64,000 nt of DNA, taken from the NCBI GenBank assembly GCA_024686335.1, contig JAILCI010000061.1, positions 1-64,000 on the forward strand, written 5' to 3'. This DNA is from Bacteroidales bacterium. Its GTDB lineage: Bacteria > Bacteroidota > Bacteroidia > Bacteroidales > WCHB1-69. Both the position numbers and the translations under genes were made by a program. The notes below the pieces were generated by a model that saw only the letters and a program-made list of their open reading frames with translations, had not been told where the DNA came from and did no database searches. Positions within the stretch are counted from its first letter, which is position 1. Every line of letters starts with the position of its first letter. This document shows positions 36,368 through 46,104 of this stretch, piece after piece.

Positions 36368-38656
36368 TTACAACACAGTAATCGAACCTCTGTACATCGT
36401 GGCATAACCATTGTAGTCAACGACTTTCAGAAGGTAGTTGTAAACAGTATTGACGAAGAGCTTACCGTTAACGCGTCCATCCCACTCGAAATCCTTGCTA
36501 GTGGTATGATAAACCAACTCGCCGTTTCTATTGAAGATAGAGAGTTCAATAGACTGGATCAGGTTCTTTTGCGGCAGGTTGAGCACATCGTTCAAGCCAT
36601 TATAGTCAGACGGTGTGATGGCGCTGGGCAGGTTGACGAATGGTGTACATGCGGGAATGTTCACCTCGGCCTCTGCCATACATCCGCCCTGGTCGGTGAT
36701 TGTCACAGAATAATCTCCCGGCTCCACAACCTCTATCGACGATGTCGTCGCCTCCGTATTCCACTGATACGTCTCCACATCCACATTCGACACAACTGAT
36801 AAGGTCGTGGAGAAATTGTCGCAGTAGTCGGCGCTCACCGCAATTTGGGCCATCGGCTTCTGGACTGTCAGCGTCACCGTCACGATACTGTCGCAACCGT
36901 TCCACGTGCCGCCCTGATAGATGACCGTACGTGTGCCGGAATCGTTCCATGTGTACAGGTCGCCAAATGAAGCCTGGTCGTAGATAACCGGCAGGTTCTC
37001 CTCACAGGTGAAGATGGTATCCACACCCGTGCCGCCTATCAACGAATCCAGATGAATCTGGATAGTCGTGTCCACAGAACAGGTGCGCGCATTATCCCAA
37101 ATGGTAATCATCACATTATAATCGCCAGGGTTGGAATAGGTAAAGGTAGGATTGACAGTGTTTTCGGCGAACATGACCGTATCATTACCACCCGCACCAG
37201 GGATAATGTTGAACCACTGGATATATTGCGTGTTCTGATAGATCGTATCCTCAGCACCGCCAACTGTGGCGGCAGGGGCACGCAGCATAATCTCGCTGTT
37301 GTCGGTAAACTGGACCTTATATTCACAGTTCTCCTTGATCTGCTCATAAGTGAAACGAGGTGTCAAATCGTAGAACTTGATATTGGCCTCATATTGAAAA
37401 GGCACGCCTGTCATGGAAAGCATCTCGCAACGATAGTAAGGATAGATTCGGGTACCGTCGGTGCGGCTAAGTGTCAAGTCGCGAAGACCCTCATAGTCGC
37501 TCTTGTATGATGCACTGGCGGAGTCGGCACCGGCATACCAGATGTAGGATGTGGGCTGGAAACCGTAAGGCACGGAAAGCGAGATCTCGTCATCGCCGCA
37601 TGCATCCACCTTGATGGAACCGGGAATCATTTTAGCAGCAAAATAACCGTATGCCCAGTGATAGCTAGACTCACATGCATACGCTTTCACTCTAAAAATA
37701 ACCGTCTCATTGTTTCTGGCCTGCTCGGTTAAGTTGAAGGCGATAGGCGTATATTGGAACCACTCGCACTCAATATTGCTATGCGATGTAGGGACACTGT
37801 TATGATATTGGTTATAAGGACAGGAATGTATCTGGAACACGTTGTTCATCACATTGGTTCCGTAATAATCGTAGGTAGAAGGGGTGGCTCGGCAATACGG
37901 AATAGCCGGATATGAAGAACAATCAGGAATCGGTACAATCAAAAACTGAGAATATGGCCAGTAATTACCATTATTAGGATTGCTCATGGGAGAACCATTC
38001 AGGTCTGGGTAATAACCTAAGTCTAACAGGTTATAGTTCTGATCCAGCACCTCAATGTAAAAGAAAGGGTTCCACCAAACCTGATGGCACGCTTTCTCCT
38101 GAGCAAATGAGAACATCACTAACAAGACACTATTGTTCGTATCAGGTTTGAACCAGTACTCGATAGATTGGCTTTTAGTACCCTGGCTATTAGGGCCACC
38201 AATTTGAACCACCGTGTCGATAGCATCAGCGGCAGTATTGATATTTCCATCCCAACCACCATATGGAATCACATACTCTTGAACATAATTATTACCAGAC
38301 TGATAGCACATACAGGCATCTCTACCATTGATGATGCCTCCCCCAGAAGTGGCACTGGTGACAATGCGATGACTAAAATTTGTACCATTATTCAGCACAC
38401 CTGTTGTCGCTGAGTTAGTAGTACCAGAAGTTGTAGTTGAATACCAAGAGTAACCACTACCTGCGGCATTATACTTCCAGATAGCGTTGGATGAATTGCA
38501 GCTAGCCCAAGTTGAGCCATACCTACACTTCACATAATTGGCAGTGAAAGTGTTGAATGTTGGAGGAGTACCATTATAAGGCGTGGGGTTCTGAGCATTT
38601 AAACACTCAACACTAACAAAAAAGGCAAGTAATACTAAGCTGATAATTCTTTTCAT
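36368..38656 (-). CDS. T9SS type B sorting domain protein, paralogue 2
   Basis: About 762 aa. The ATG at 38656 (MKRIISLVLLAFFVSVECLNAQ) gives a clear signal peptide; an ATG 18 codons upstream lies in the neighbour gene and would bury it. The N-terminal ~370 residues are a conserved unknown region (CMCYQSGNNYVQEYVIPYGG; FAQEKACHQVWWNPFFYIEV; ATPSTYDYYGTN). A PKD-like domain (FTYSNPGDYNVMITIWDNA), one GCDSIVTVTLTV module like those of the giant protein, and an Ig-like domain ending in EAEVNIPACTPF follow. The C-terminal ~85 residues (AITPSDYNGLNDVLNLPQ...YRGSITVL) are a CHU_C/type B T9SS signal. No catalytic motif was seen. It starts 10 bp after its paralogue. Confidence 0.87.
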   Translation of the reverse strand: MKRIISLVLLAFFVSVECLNAQNPTPYNGTPPTFNTFTANYVKCRYGSTWASCNSSNAIWKYNAAGSGYSWYSTTTSGTTNSATTGVLNNGTNFSHRIVTSATSGGGIINGRDACMCYQSGNNYVQEYVIPYGGWDGNINTAADAIDTVVQIGGPNSQGTKSQSIEYWFKPDTNNSVLLVMFSFAQEKACHQVWWNPFFYIEVLDQNYNLLDLGYYPDLNGSPMSNPNNGNYWPYSQFLIVPIPDCSSYPAIPYCRATPSTYDYYGTNVMNNVFQIHSCPYNQYHNSVPTSHSNIECEWFQYTPIAFNLTEQARNNETVIFRVKAYACESSYHWAYGYFAAKMIPGSIKVDACGDDEISLSVPYGFQPTSYIWYAGADSASASYKSDYEGLRDLTLSRTDGTRIYPYYRCEMLSMTGVPFQYEANIKFYDLTPRFTYEQIKENCEYKVQFTDNSEIMLRAPAATVGGAEDTIYQNTQYIQWFNIIPGAGGNDTVMFAENTVNPTFTYSNPGDYNVMITIWDNARTCSVDTTIQIHLDSLIGGTGVDTIFTCEENLPVIYDQASFGDLYTWNDSGTRTVIYQGGTWNGCDSIVTVTLTVQKPMAQIAVSADYCDNFSTTLSVVSNVDVETYQWNTEATTSSIEVVEPGDYSVTITDQGGCMAEAEVNIPACTPFVNLPSAITPSDYNGLNDVLNLPQKNLIQSIELSIFNRNGELVYHTTSKDFEWDGRVNGKLFVNTVYNYLLKVVDYNGYATMYRGSITVL

Positions 38657-38666
38657 ATTCATTTCT

Positions 38667-40958
38667 CTATAGTACTGTAATTGAACCTCTATACATGGTG
38701 GCATAACCATTGTAGTCCACTACTTTCAAGAGGTAGTTGTAAACCGTGTTGACAAAGAGCTTTCCATTCACGCGACCATCCCACTCGAAGTCCTTGCTAG
38801 TGGTATGATAAACCAACTCGCCGTTTCTATTGAAGATGGATAGCTCAATAGACTGGATCAGGTTCTTTTGCGGCAGGTTGAGCACATCGTTCAATCCATT
38901 GTAGTCAGACGGTGTGATGGCGCTGGGCAGGTTGACGAAAGGAGTACATGCGGGAATGTTCACCTCGACCTCTGCCATACATCCACCCTGGTCAGTGATG
39001 GTCACCGAATAATCTCCCGGCTCCACAACCTCTATCGACGATGTCGTCGCCTCCGTATTCCACTGATACGTCGCCACATCCACATTCGACACAACTGATA
39101 GGGTTGTTGAAAAATTGTCGCAGTAGTCGGCGCTCACAGCAATCTGGGCCATCGGCTTCTGGACTGTCAGCGTCACCGTCACGATGCTGTCGCAACCGTT
39201 CCACGTGCCGCCCTGATAGATGACGGTACGTGTGCCGGAATCGTTCCATGTGTACAGATCGCCAAATGAAGCCTGGTCGTAGATGACCGGCAGGTTCTCC
39301 TCGCATGTGAAGATGGTGTCCACGCCCGTGCCGCCTATCAACGAATCCAGATGGATCTGGATGGTTGTGTCCACAGAACAGGTGCGCGCATTATCCCAAA
39401 TGGTGATCATCACATTGTAATCCCCGGGACTGGTATAGGTGAATGACGGATTGACCGTATTCTGTGCAAACATGACCGTATCATAACCGCCTCCAGCATT
39501 TGGAAAGATGTTGAACCACTGAATATCTTGCGTATTCTGGTAAATGGTGTCTTCGCTCCCGCCGACTGTTGCAGCAGGGGCGCGCAACATAATCTCGCTG
39601 TTGTCTGTAAACTGGACCTTATATTCACAGTTCTCCATGATCTGCTCATAGGTGAAGTCGGGTGTCAGGTCATAGAACTTAAGATTGGCCTCATAGACAA
39701 ACGGCACACCCGTCATGGAGAGCATCTCGCAACGATAGTATGGATAGATGCGGGTGCCGTCGGTACGGCTCAGTGTCAGGTCGCGGAGACCTTCATAGTC
39801 GCTCTTGTAGGAAGCACTGGCGGAGTCAGCACCGGCATACCAGATATAGGATGTGGGCTGGAATCCATATGGCACTGAAAGCGTAATGTCATCCTCGCCG
39901 CAAGCATCAACCTTGATAGCACCACTTATCATCTTCGCTGCAAAATAACCATAGGCCCAGTGATAACTTGCCTCACAAGCATGGGCTTTGATACGGAAAA
40001 TAACCGTTTCATGATTTCTAGCTTGCTTAGTTAAATCGAAAGCGATAGGCGTATATTGGAACCACTCACACTCAATATTAGAGTGGGATTCAGGAACAGA
40101 ATTATGATATTGGGAATAGGGACACGAATGAATCTGAAATGCCATGTTCAGAGCATTAGTCCCATAGTAGTCATAAGTTGACGGGGTTGCACGACAATAA
40201 GGAATTTGGGGATAGTTTGAGCACTGTGGTTGCGGCACAATGAGAAACTGTGAATAGGGCCAGTATTTGTCATTGTTTGGATTACTCATCGGGTTGCCAT
40301 TTAAATCGGGATAATAGCCCAGATTCAACAAATTATAATTCTGATCCATCACCTCGATATAAAAGAAAGGATTATACCAAACCTGGTGGCAAGCTTTTTC
40401 CTGAGCGAATGCGAACATCACCAACAAAACACTTTCATTGGTATCTGGCTTAAACCAATATTCTATAGACTGACTACCAGTACCTTGATCATTTGGCCCT
40501 CCAATTTGAATTACCGTATCTATGTCATCAGTTGTAGTGTTAGGATTACCATCCCAGCCACCATAAGGAAGGACATAGTCCTGGATATAAGAAGAACCAG
40601 CCTGATAGCACATACACGCATCTCTGCCGTTGATAATGCCTCCCCCAGAAGTGGCACTAGTGACAATGCGATGACTAAAATTTGTACCATTGTTCAGAAC
40701 ACCAGTGGACGCATTGTTAGTGCTACCAGTAGTAGTAGTTGAATACCACGAGTAACCACTACCAGCGGCATTATACTTCCAGATAGCATTGGATGAATTG
40801 CAAGAGGCCCAGTTTGTACCATGTTTACATTTCACATAATTGGCTGTAAAAGTGCTGAAGGTAGGCGGCGTACCGTTATGAGGAGTGGGGTTCTGGGCCG
40901 GCAACCACTCCAAACTCACAAAAAGTAAAATCAGCAAAAAAGGTAACGTACGTTTCAT
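38667..40958 (-). CDS. T9SS type B sorting domain protein, paralogue 1
   Basis: About 763 aa from the ATG at 40958 (MKRTLPFLLILLFVSLEWLPAQ). Domain order matches the downstream paralogue: conserved unknown N-terminal region, PKD-like domain, a GCDS module, an Ig-like domain, then the type B T9SS tail, which is identical over its last ~80 residues. The 3' halves of the two genes are almost identical in DNA while the 5' parts have diverged more, which suggests duplication plus gene conversion. It lies 88 bp after clpX in the same direction, with a 20-bp tandem repeat in the gap. It is a surface or gliding-type cargo protein of unknown activity. Confidence 0.87.
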   Translation of the reverse strand: MKRTLPFLLILLFVSLEWLPAQNPTPHNGTPPTFSTFTANYVKCKHGTNWASCNSSNAIWKYNAAGSGYSWYSTTTTGSTNNASTGVLNNGTNFSHRIVTSATSGGGIINGRDACMCYQAGSSYIQDYVLPYGGWDGNPNTTTDDIDTVIQIGGPNDQGTGSQSIEYWFKPDTNESVLLVMFAFAQEKACHQVWYNPFFYIEVMDQNYNLLNLGYYPDLNGNPMSNPNNDKYWPYSQFLIVPQPQCSNYPQIPYCRATPSTYDYYGTNALNMAFQIHSCPYSQYHNSVPESHSNIECEWFQYTPIAFDLTKQARNHETVIFRIKAHACEASYHWAYGYFAAKMISGAIKVDACGEDDITLSVPYGFQPTSYIWYAGADSASASYKSDYEGLRDLTLSRTDGTRIYPYYRCEMLSMTGVPFVYEANLKFYDLTPDFTYEQIMENCEYKVQFTDNSEIMLRAPAATVGGSEDTIYQNTQDIQWFNIFPNAGGGYDTVMFAQNTVNPSFTYTSPGDYNVMITIWDNARTCSVDTTIQIHLDSLIGGTGVDTIFTCEENLPVIYDQASFGDLYTWNDSGTRTVIYQGGTWNGCDSIVTVTLTVQKPMAQIAVSADYCDNFSTTLSVVSNVDVATYQWNTEATTSSIEVVEPGDYSVTITDQGGCMAEVEVNIPACTPFVNLPSAITPSDYNGLNDVLNLPQKNLIQSIELSIFNRNGELVYHTTSKDFEWDGRVNGKLFVNTVYNYLLKVVDYNGYATMYRGSITVL

Positions 40959-40970
40959 ATCATCAGGTAC

Positions 40971-41010
40971 TAACAATCAATATAACTGGTTAACAATTAA
41001 TATAACGATT
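40971..41010 (-). promoter_or_regulatory. 20-bp tandem direct repeat upstream of the T9SS pair
   Basis: TAACAATCAATATAACTGGT (40971-40990) is followed directly by TAACAATTAATATAACGATT (40991-41010), matching at 16 of 20 positions. It starts 12 bp before the paralogue 1 ATG. No TAnnTTTG box was found in the 88-bp gap, so this could be an operator or activator site. The function is inferred. Confidence 0.4.
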
Positions 41011-41046
41011 ACCTAACCCGATTGTTGCAGTCACTTTTGAAAAAAA

Positions 41047-42276
41047 TCACTTTTTTTCATTCACCTCAAAATGTTCTTTGGCGTAGGCTTTTGTGATATT
41101 AATTTTCTTCTTACCGGAAGATGGAAATTCAAACATTGCATCCGTCATGATAGCCTCTACAATGGAACGAAGACCTCGGGCTCCTAGCTTGAGGACTTCA
41201 GCCTTGTCAACGATATAGTCAAGAGCCTCTTCATCAAAGGTGACTTGAATGCCATCCATCTTGAACAGCTTGATATACTGCTTGATAATAGCATTCTTAG
41301 GTTGGGTAAGAATCCGTTTTAAAGCCACTTTATCAAGGGGGGTTAATGCTGTGATGACAGGGAAACGGCCACAGAGCTCCGGAATCAAACCAAAGGACTT
41401 GACATCTTGCATGGTAATGTGGCGCAGCATGTCGTCTTTTTGGATAGAGCGACCAGCTTGGTTATATCCGATTGTATGGGTATTAACGCGCTCAGCAATA
41501 ATCTGCTCGATATTGTTAAAAGCACCGCTACCGATAAAGAGGATGTGCTGTGTGTTTACGTGAATAAATTCCTGTTCCGGGTGCTTACGTCCACCTTGCG
41601 GCGGCACATTGACAATGGATCCCTCCAGCAATTTAAGCATGGCCTGCTGAACGCCCTCACCGGAGACATCACGGGTAATGCTGGGGTTCTCCCCACCCTT
41701 TCGCGCCAGTTTATCAATCTCATCGATAAAGACGATACCACGCTCTGCGCGGGCCACGTCATAGTCGGCAGCTTGCAACAGACGAGTCAAAATACTCTCC
41801 ACGTCCTCACCCACATAACCTGCCTGCGTGAAAACGGTAGCGTCGGCAATACAGAAAGGAACATCCAACATCTTAGCGATAGTCCTGGCAATCAAAGTCT
41901 TACCCGTGCCAGTCTCACCAACCAACAACACATTTGACTTTTCAATCTCTACTTCATCCTCTTTTTCTTCCGCAGTAGAGAAAAGGCGTTTGTAATGATT
42001 ATAAACAGCCACAGCAATAGTCTTCTTAGCATCATCCTGACCGATGACATACTCATCCAACTTCGCCTTTATCTCTTTAGGTTTCAATATTTTGGTTTTC
42101 AATTCGGTCAGTTCCTGTCGGGCACTGTGATCTTTCTGTTCCTGATAGATGTCCATTGCTGCCTGGATACAATCCGAGCAAATCATGCCATCCAATCCAC
42201 CAATAATAAATTGGTCACGAGGAATCTCACGACCGCAGAAGCTACAAATTCTGTCTATATTTTGTCTTTTAGCCAT
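41047..42276 (-). CDS. clpX: ATP-dependent Clp protease ATP-binding subunit ClpX
   Basis: A 409-aa AAA+ unfoldase. A zinc-binding domain has Cys 11, 14, 33 and 36 (CSFCG...CSDC). Walker A is GETGTGKT (about residues 120-127), Walker B is in GIVFIDEIDKLA and sensor/arginine regions are ITRDVSGEGVQQAMLK and KLGARGLRSIVEAIM. It feeds substrates to ClpP in the cytosol. The length is normal. It follows clpP on the same strand but a strong hairpin lies between them, so its transcription may be partly separate. Confidence 0.96.
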   Translation of the reverse strand: MAKRQNIDRICSFCGREIPRDQFIIGGLDGMICSDCIQAAMDIYQEQKDHSARQELTELKTKILKPKEIKAKLDEYVIGQDDAKKTIAVAVYNHYKRLFSTAEEKEDEVEIEKSNVLLVGETGTGKTLIARTIAKMLDVPFCIADATVFTQAGYVGEDVESILTRLLQAADYDVARAERGIVFIDEIDKLARKGGENPSITRDVSGEGVQQAMLKLLEGSIVNVPPQGGRKHPEQEFIHVNTQHILFIGSGAFNNIEQIIAERVNTHTIGYNQAGRSIQKDDMLRHITMQDVKSFGLIPELCGRFPVITALTPLDKVALKRILTQPKNAIIKQYIKLFKMDGIQVTFDEEALDYIVDKAEVLKLGARGLRSIVEAIMTDAMFEFPSSGKKKINITKAYAKEHFEVNEKK

Positions 42277-42300
42277 AAAAAATCTTTCAATTTGTTTAAA

Positions 42301-42326
42301 AAAATGGCGGGAGAGCCCGCCATTTT
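42301..42326 (-). terminator. clpP terminator hairpin
   Basis: AAAATGGCGGG (42301-42311) and CCCGCCATTTT (42316-42326) form a perfect 11-bp stem with a 4-nt loop. On the minus strand it is followed by a run of Ts (complement of the As at 42297-42304). It lies between clpP and clpX. Confidence 0.8.
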
Positions 42327-42355
42327 AGTCATTCAATCAGATACTTGAATTCACC

Positions 42356-43030
42356 TTACTTACGGTCGCCAAGTACCTTATCAATAAGACCGTACTCTTG
42401 GGCTTCGGAGGCAATCATCCAGTGGTCTCTATCGCAATCATTCCATACCTGGTCATAGTCCTTACCGGTATGATGAGCAATAATCTCATAGAGTTCCTTT
42501 TTGATTTTTTGAATCTCCTGAGCCTCAATCTCGATGTCAGATGCCTGGCCTTGGGCGCCGCCCATAGGCTGGTGAATCATGACGCGGGAGTGCGGCAGTG
42601 CGAAACGTTTGCCCTTTGCGCCGGCACAGAGAAGAACAGCGGCCATAGAAGCTGCCATACCTGTACAGATGGTGGAAACATCGGGCTTCAGATACTGCAT
42701 GGTGTCGTAGATACCAAGACCTGCATAAACCATACCTCCAGGACTGTTCAGGTAAATCTGGATATCACGCTCAGAATCCTGAGATTCCAAGAAAAGAAGC
42801 TGAGCTTGGATGATGTTAGCCACATCGTCGTCAATGGGAACACCCAAGAAGATGATACGGTCTTTCATCAAGCGGGAGAACACATCCAGTTGGGTAATGT
42901 TCATCGGACGCTCCTCAATGATATACGGAGTGATGTAGTTGCGGGCCATGGACATATAACGGTCCATTTTCAGGCTGCTGATGCCGTGCTGCTTCAGCGC
43001 ATAGTTTCTAAATTCGTCTTGCATTCTCAT
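42356..43030 (-). CDS. clpP: ATP-dependent Clp protease proteolytic subunit
   Basis: A 224-aa serine protease. The catalytic triad is visible: Ser 128 in GMAASMA, His 153 in VMIHQPMGG and Asp 199 in WNDCDRD. YLNSPGG forms the oxyanion-hole segment. It forms a barrel with ClpX for regulated proteolysis in the cytosol. It lies 19 bp after tig, so the two are probably co-transcribed; the chaperone-protease order tig-clpP-clpX is widespread in bacteria. Confidence 0.97.
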   Translation of the reverse strand: MRMQDEFRNYALKQHGISSLKMDRYMSMARNYITPYIIEERPMNITQLDVFSRLMKDRIIFLGVPIDDDVANIIQAQLLFLESQDSERDIQIYLNSPGGMVYAGLGIYDTMQYLKPDVSTICTGMAASMAAVLLCAGAKGKRFALPHSRVMIHQPMGGAQGQASDIEIEAQEIQKIKKELYEIIAHHTGKDYDQVWNDCDRDHWMIASEAQEYGLIDKVLGDRK

Positions 43031-43049
43031 AATTGTGGTTTAAAAGTAT

Positions 43050-44531
43050 TTATTCTTCTTTCTTTGTTGTTTTTTTCGTAGTCTTAGGCTTGGCAGTTTT
43101 AGCCTTCGGGGCAGCTTTCTTCTTAGGCTCTTCAGCCGGAGTCTCCTCAGTCTCTTTCTTTGCAGCAGCCTTCTTAGCTCTCGGTTTCTTAGCAGGAGCA
43201 GCTTCCTTAGTCTCTTCACCCTTCGTGATATAGGTCATGAAAGCCTGTCCGTCACCTTCAACGATCTCAATGTTGAGTTTGTCGCGAAGTTTGTTGGAGA
43301 GTTTAAGATCGAAAAGCATGTCATAAACTTGCTTAACAGTATCTTGGTTCTTCATAGCCTCATTCACCATCTCGTCGATACGAGGTTCCATCTCCTTGGA
43401 GTAGATAGCACCGAAATAGTTGTCGATAAAATATTTTCTGAAATAGCTACGTACATCATCAGCATCAACCTTAACCTCATTCTCTTTCAACAGCACATTT
43501 TCAATCAACTGCCATTGGAAAGCGCGTTTGTATTGGTTGTATTCTGTCTCCAACTTTTCGGGAGTCATATCTTTCTGCACCAAAAGAATATAGCGCTTTA
43601 CAAAGTCATCGGGAAGTTCAACGGGCACATTATCAATCAACAACTCGATAGCATCGTTCATGAAGCGCTGGTTGATGGGGCTTTCATATTGTTGCTCCAT
43701 CATCTTAGCAACGGCGGTTCTCATTGTCTTCTCATCCTTCACATTGCTGTCCGGGAATGCCTTCTTGTAGAACTCCTCATTGATCTCAGCCAAGTCAAGG
43801 TGACCGATATAGTCGATGGTCAACTCTTCCTCATACTTATTGCCTTCCTCAAGATCCTTGGCATCTATTCTCAAGAATCGTGCCAAAGCAGACTCGTCTG
43901 CAAAAGCCTCTCTCAGTTTCACTTTGATAGTCTCTTTAACTTTCTTGCCGATGAATTTCTTTGCAAATTTGTCAGTAAGATCCTTCAAGAAGATATAGCC
44001 AGTCTTATCCTCGCCATATTTTACGGATACATTGTCCTTGTCTGACTCCACTACCTCAGGGGTGGTATAGTTACCATAGCGTTCGCGGAGTTGGTCAATT
44101 TGACGATCAATTTCGTCTTTAGAAGCAACATAGCGGAAATCTTTTACCACCGGCAATTTAGAATAATCAACAGAAACCTCAGGTCTTAAAGAATATTCGT
44201 AAGCGAACACGAAATTGTCGGGGTTTTGGAAATCAACTTTAGACTTTTCCTCAATAGGCAGAGGTTCCAAGATGTATTGAATCTTATTGTCTTCGATAAA
44301 CTTAGCCATACTTTCGTTGACCAACTTATCAACCTCCTGGACGAGCAAGGTAGGTTCGTACATCTTCTTGATCATGGCCATCGGGGCATTACCTGCTCTA
44401 AAGCCAGGCACCGATGCGGCGCGTCTCTGTTTCTTCAATGCAGCTTCCAGATTGGCTGCGTAATCTTCCTTGGAAATTTCAAAAAACACTTCCTGTAATA
44501 ATCCCGGAACGTTCTCGTGTTTGATATTCAT
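43050..44531 (-). CDS. tig: trigger factor with a long basic C-terminal tail
   Basis: A 493-aa ribosome-associated chaperone. The N-terminal ribosome-binding segment shows VPGFRAGNAPMAMIKKMY (the GFRxGxxP signature, here around residues 38-55). The central and C-terminal domains follow to about residue 436. The PPIase domain lacks a clear FKBP signature, common in Bacteroidota. The last ~55 residues are a Lys/Ala/Pro/Thr-rich tail (AKKPRAKKAAAKKE...KTTKKTTKKEE) beyond the usual end of the family, resembling histone-like or ribosome-binding tails. Its function is unknown. Confidence 0.9.
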   Translation of the reverse strand: MNIKHENVPGLLQEVFFEISKEDYAANLEAALKKQRRAASVPGFRAGNAPMAMIKKMYEPTLLVQEVDKLVNESMAKFIEDNKIQYILEPLPIEEKSKVDFQNPDNFVFAYEYSLRPEVSVDYSKLPVVKDFRYVASKDEIDRQIDQLRERYGNYTTPEVVESDKDNVSVKYGEDKTGYIFLKDLTDKFAKKFIGKKVKETIKVKLREAFADESALARFLRIDAKDLEEGNKYEEELTIDYIGHLDLAEINEEFYKKAFPDSNVKDEKTMRTAVAKMMEQQYESPINQRFMNDAIELLIDNVPVELPDDFVKRYILLVQKDMTPEKLETEYNQYKRAFQWQLIENVLLKENEVKVDADDVRSYFRKYFIDNYFGAIYSKEMEPRIDEMVNEAMKNQDTVKQVYDMLFDLKLSNKLRDKLNIEIVEGDGQAFMTYITKGEETKEAAPAKKPRAKKAAAKKETEETPAEEPKKKAAPKAKTAKPKTTKKTTKKEE

Positions 44532-44630
44532 TACTTTTAATTTTGATTAATCTAAATATAATACAAAAGACACACAACACCTCATCAAAAGGGTTGCATG
44601 TCTATTTTTTTTCTTTATTCTGGCAGTTGA

Positions 44631-44927
44631 TTACTCCTCACCACCGTCAGTCTGCTGCTGGGTTTGTTCAACCTGGGTCTGCTGAGGATGCAGTGAGTTA
44701 ACCTCGTTTTTGGAAAGGAAAGCGCATACGAAGCAGAGTACCATAATGAAGGTAGCCACACCCCAAGTAGTCTTTTCCAACACATCAGCCGTTTTGCGAA
44801 CACCCATAATTTGGTTTGAAGAGGCGAAGTTAGAGGCAAGGCCACCACCCTTAGAGTTCTGAATCAAAACTACAAATGCCAACACGAGGCATGCTATGAT
44901 AATCAATACAACACAAAGTGTAAACAT
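44631..44927 (-). CDS. secG: preprotein translocase subunit SecG
   Basis: A 98-aa inner-membrane protein with two hydrophobic helices (residues 3-21 and about 54-71) joined by the conserved SecG loop VLIQNSKGGGLASNF. A Gln/Thr-rich tail follows. It assists SecYEG in protein export. It follows the TPR-like gene by 26 bp in a cluster sigma-54 activator, lptE, TPR-like, secG, so it is likely transcribed from the promoter at 47440. Confidence 0.92.
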   Translation of the reverse strand: MFTLCVVLIIIACLVLAFVVLIQNSKGGGLASNFASSNQIMGVRKTADVLEKTTWGVATFIMVLCFVCAFLSKNEVNSLHPQQTQVEQTQQQTDGGEE

Positions 44928-44953
44928 CTCTTAATTTTTTAATTTATAAATAC

Positions 44954-45574
44954 TTAGTTATCTTCTGAAAAATTCTTTTTCAAATTTTCTATTTGGGCGG
45001 CAAAAATAGAACTTTTTTCCGGAAAATGCAACTGCAAAATTTCATACATCTGGATCGCTTTCTCATAGCATCCTTGGTCTGCGTAAATACCTGCTAGTGT
45101 TTCACTTACGATAGCAGGATTATCTTCTGCACTGCCAATTCCATAGTCAGCCAAAAGCTCTTGTGTATCAGGTGGAATCTGGATTTTTGCATCACTAGTG
45201 GAAAATTTTTCAATCAGTTGATCTATAAGTGCCGATTTATGAGTATCCTGACTCTCATGGTCTTTGACAAAAACAGAGTGGAGATTGTCATCCTGAATGG
45301 CATTAGGAGTCACAGCAACCATCGTGGGACGATCGGGGCGCATGGAAACAGCCGGTTCCATCTCCACGGGGAGTTGGGAGAAGCGGTTCCTGTCGGGCAA
45401 CGTGAGCAACATACGCGCACGGCTGCGGGCACTTGTGCGTCCTGAGGCGAGTTTCAAAGCAAAGATACTAACCAACGATGAGGCTGGATAACGCTTCGTC
45501 AGGCTGGTGAGCTTACCTTGCAAGGTCTCATCCGCATCCAAGGTCACAAACTCGTTAAAGAATATCTTATCCAT
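44954..45574 (-). CDS. TPR-like protein of unknown function
   Basis: A 206-aa protein without signal peptide or membrane helix. The C-terminal third ([47 protein letters not shown] pattern, about residues 155-200) matches a tetratricopeptide pair. The N-terminal part contains [22 protein letters not shown] and is not recognised. Its position between lptE (17 bp) and secG (26 bp) suggests a link to envelope assembly or export. The role is unknown. Confidence 0.7.
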   Translation of the reverse strand: MDKIFFNEFVTLDADETLQGKLTSLTKRYPASSLVSIFALKLASGRTSARSRARMLLTLPDRNRFSQLPVEMEPAVSMRPDRPTMVAVTPNAIQDDNLHSVFVKDHESQDTHKSALIDQLIEKFSTSDAKIQIPPDTQELLADYGIGSAEDNPAIVSETLAGIYADQGCYEKAIQMYEILQLHFPEKSSIFAAQIENLKKNFSEDN

Positions 45575-45591
45575 ATCTATTTTCTGTTAAA

Positions 45592-46104
45592 TTACCAATT
45601 CACAAAAGCTTTGTTAAAGATATCGTCAGTCAAAGCATCATTGATTGAGGTGATGAGGCCGGACTCCACACTACTCAGATTTTGGCTGCTAGAGTAGTCT
45701 GCGTAACGGGAAAACGACTGGTCAAAATTCTGTGTCTCATCGAAACTGTTTACAAAACGCACTCTGACGGTTATAGTCAAGCGGTTCATAGCAGCGGTTT
45801 CATTACCTTGAATAGCCACAGGCGAAACGGTATAACCAGTAATCTCTCCTTCAAGTGAGTAGTCACCATCCCTGTTTACAATAGTCAAAGGAGTCTGACC
45901 CTGGATTTTATCCTTCAAGGCGGTAGTAAATGACTGGCTGAGAGTCGGGTTCACCAACGAAGCATTATTCGGAAAATTCGTGATGGCCACCGTTTTGGCG
46001 CGCGCATCAATAGTGCCGCCGGTCAGCGAAATCGACATCTTGCAGGAAGTAAAAACGAATGCCAGCAAGATCAAGATGCTATATTTCAAAGACTTATTCA
46101 TCAT
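45592..46104 (-). CDS. lptE: LPS assembly lipoprotein LptE
   Basis: A 170-aa lipoprotein: signal peptide with lipobox FTSC at about residue 21 (the ATG at 46101 is equally possible). After it come IDARAKTVAITNFPNNASLVNPTLSQSFTTALKDKI-type features of the Bacteroidota LptE (LptE-like lipopolysaccharide-assembly family). It plugs the LptD barrel in the outer membrane to deliver LPS. It overlaps the upstream sigma-54 activator gene by 11 nt, so the two are translationally coupled. Confidence 0.87.
   Translation of the reverse strand: MMNKSLKYSILILLAFVFTSCKMSISLTGGTIDARAKTVAITNFPNNASLVNPTLSQSFTTALKDKIQGQTPLTIVNRDGDYSLEGEITGYTVSPVAIQGNETAAMNRLTITVRVRFVNSFDETQNFDQSFSRYADYSSSQNLSSVESGLITSINDALTDDIFNKAFVNW

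Noticed and set aside
36368-40958. Tandem paralogues as an assembly duplication
   Set aside because: The 5' halves differ at many positions and the signal peptides are distinct, so these are true separate genes, although read-depth would confirm it.
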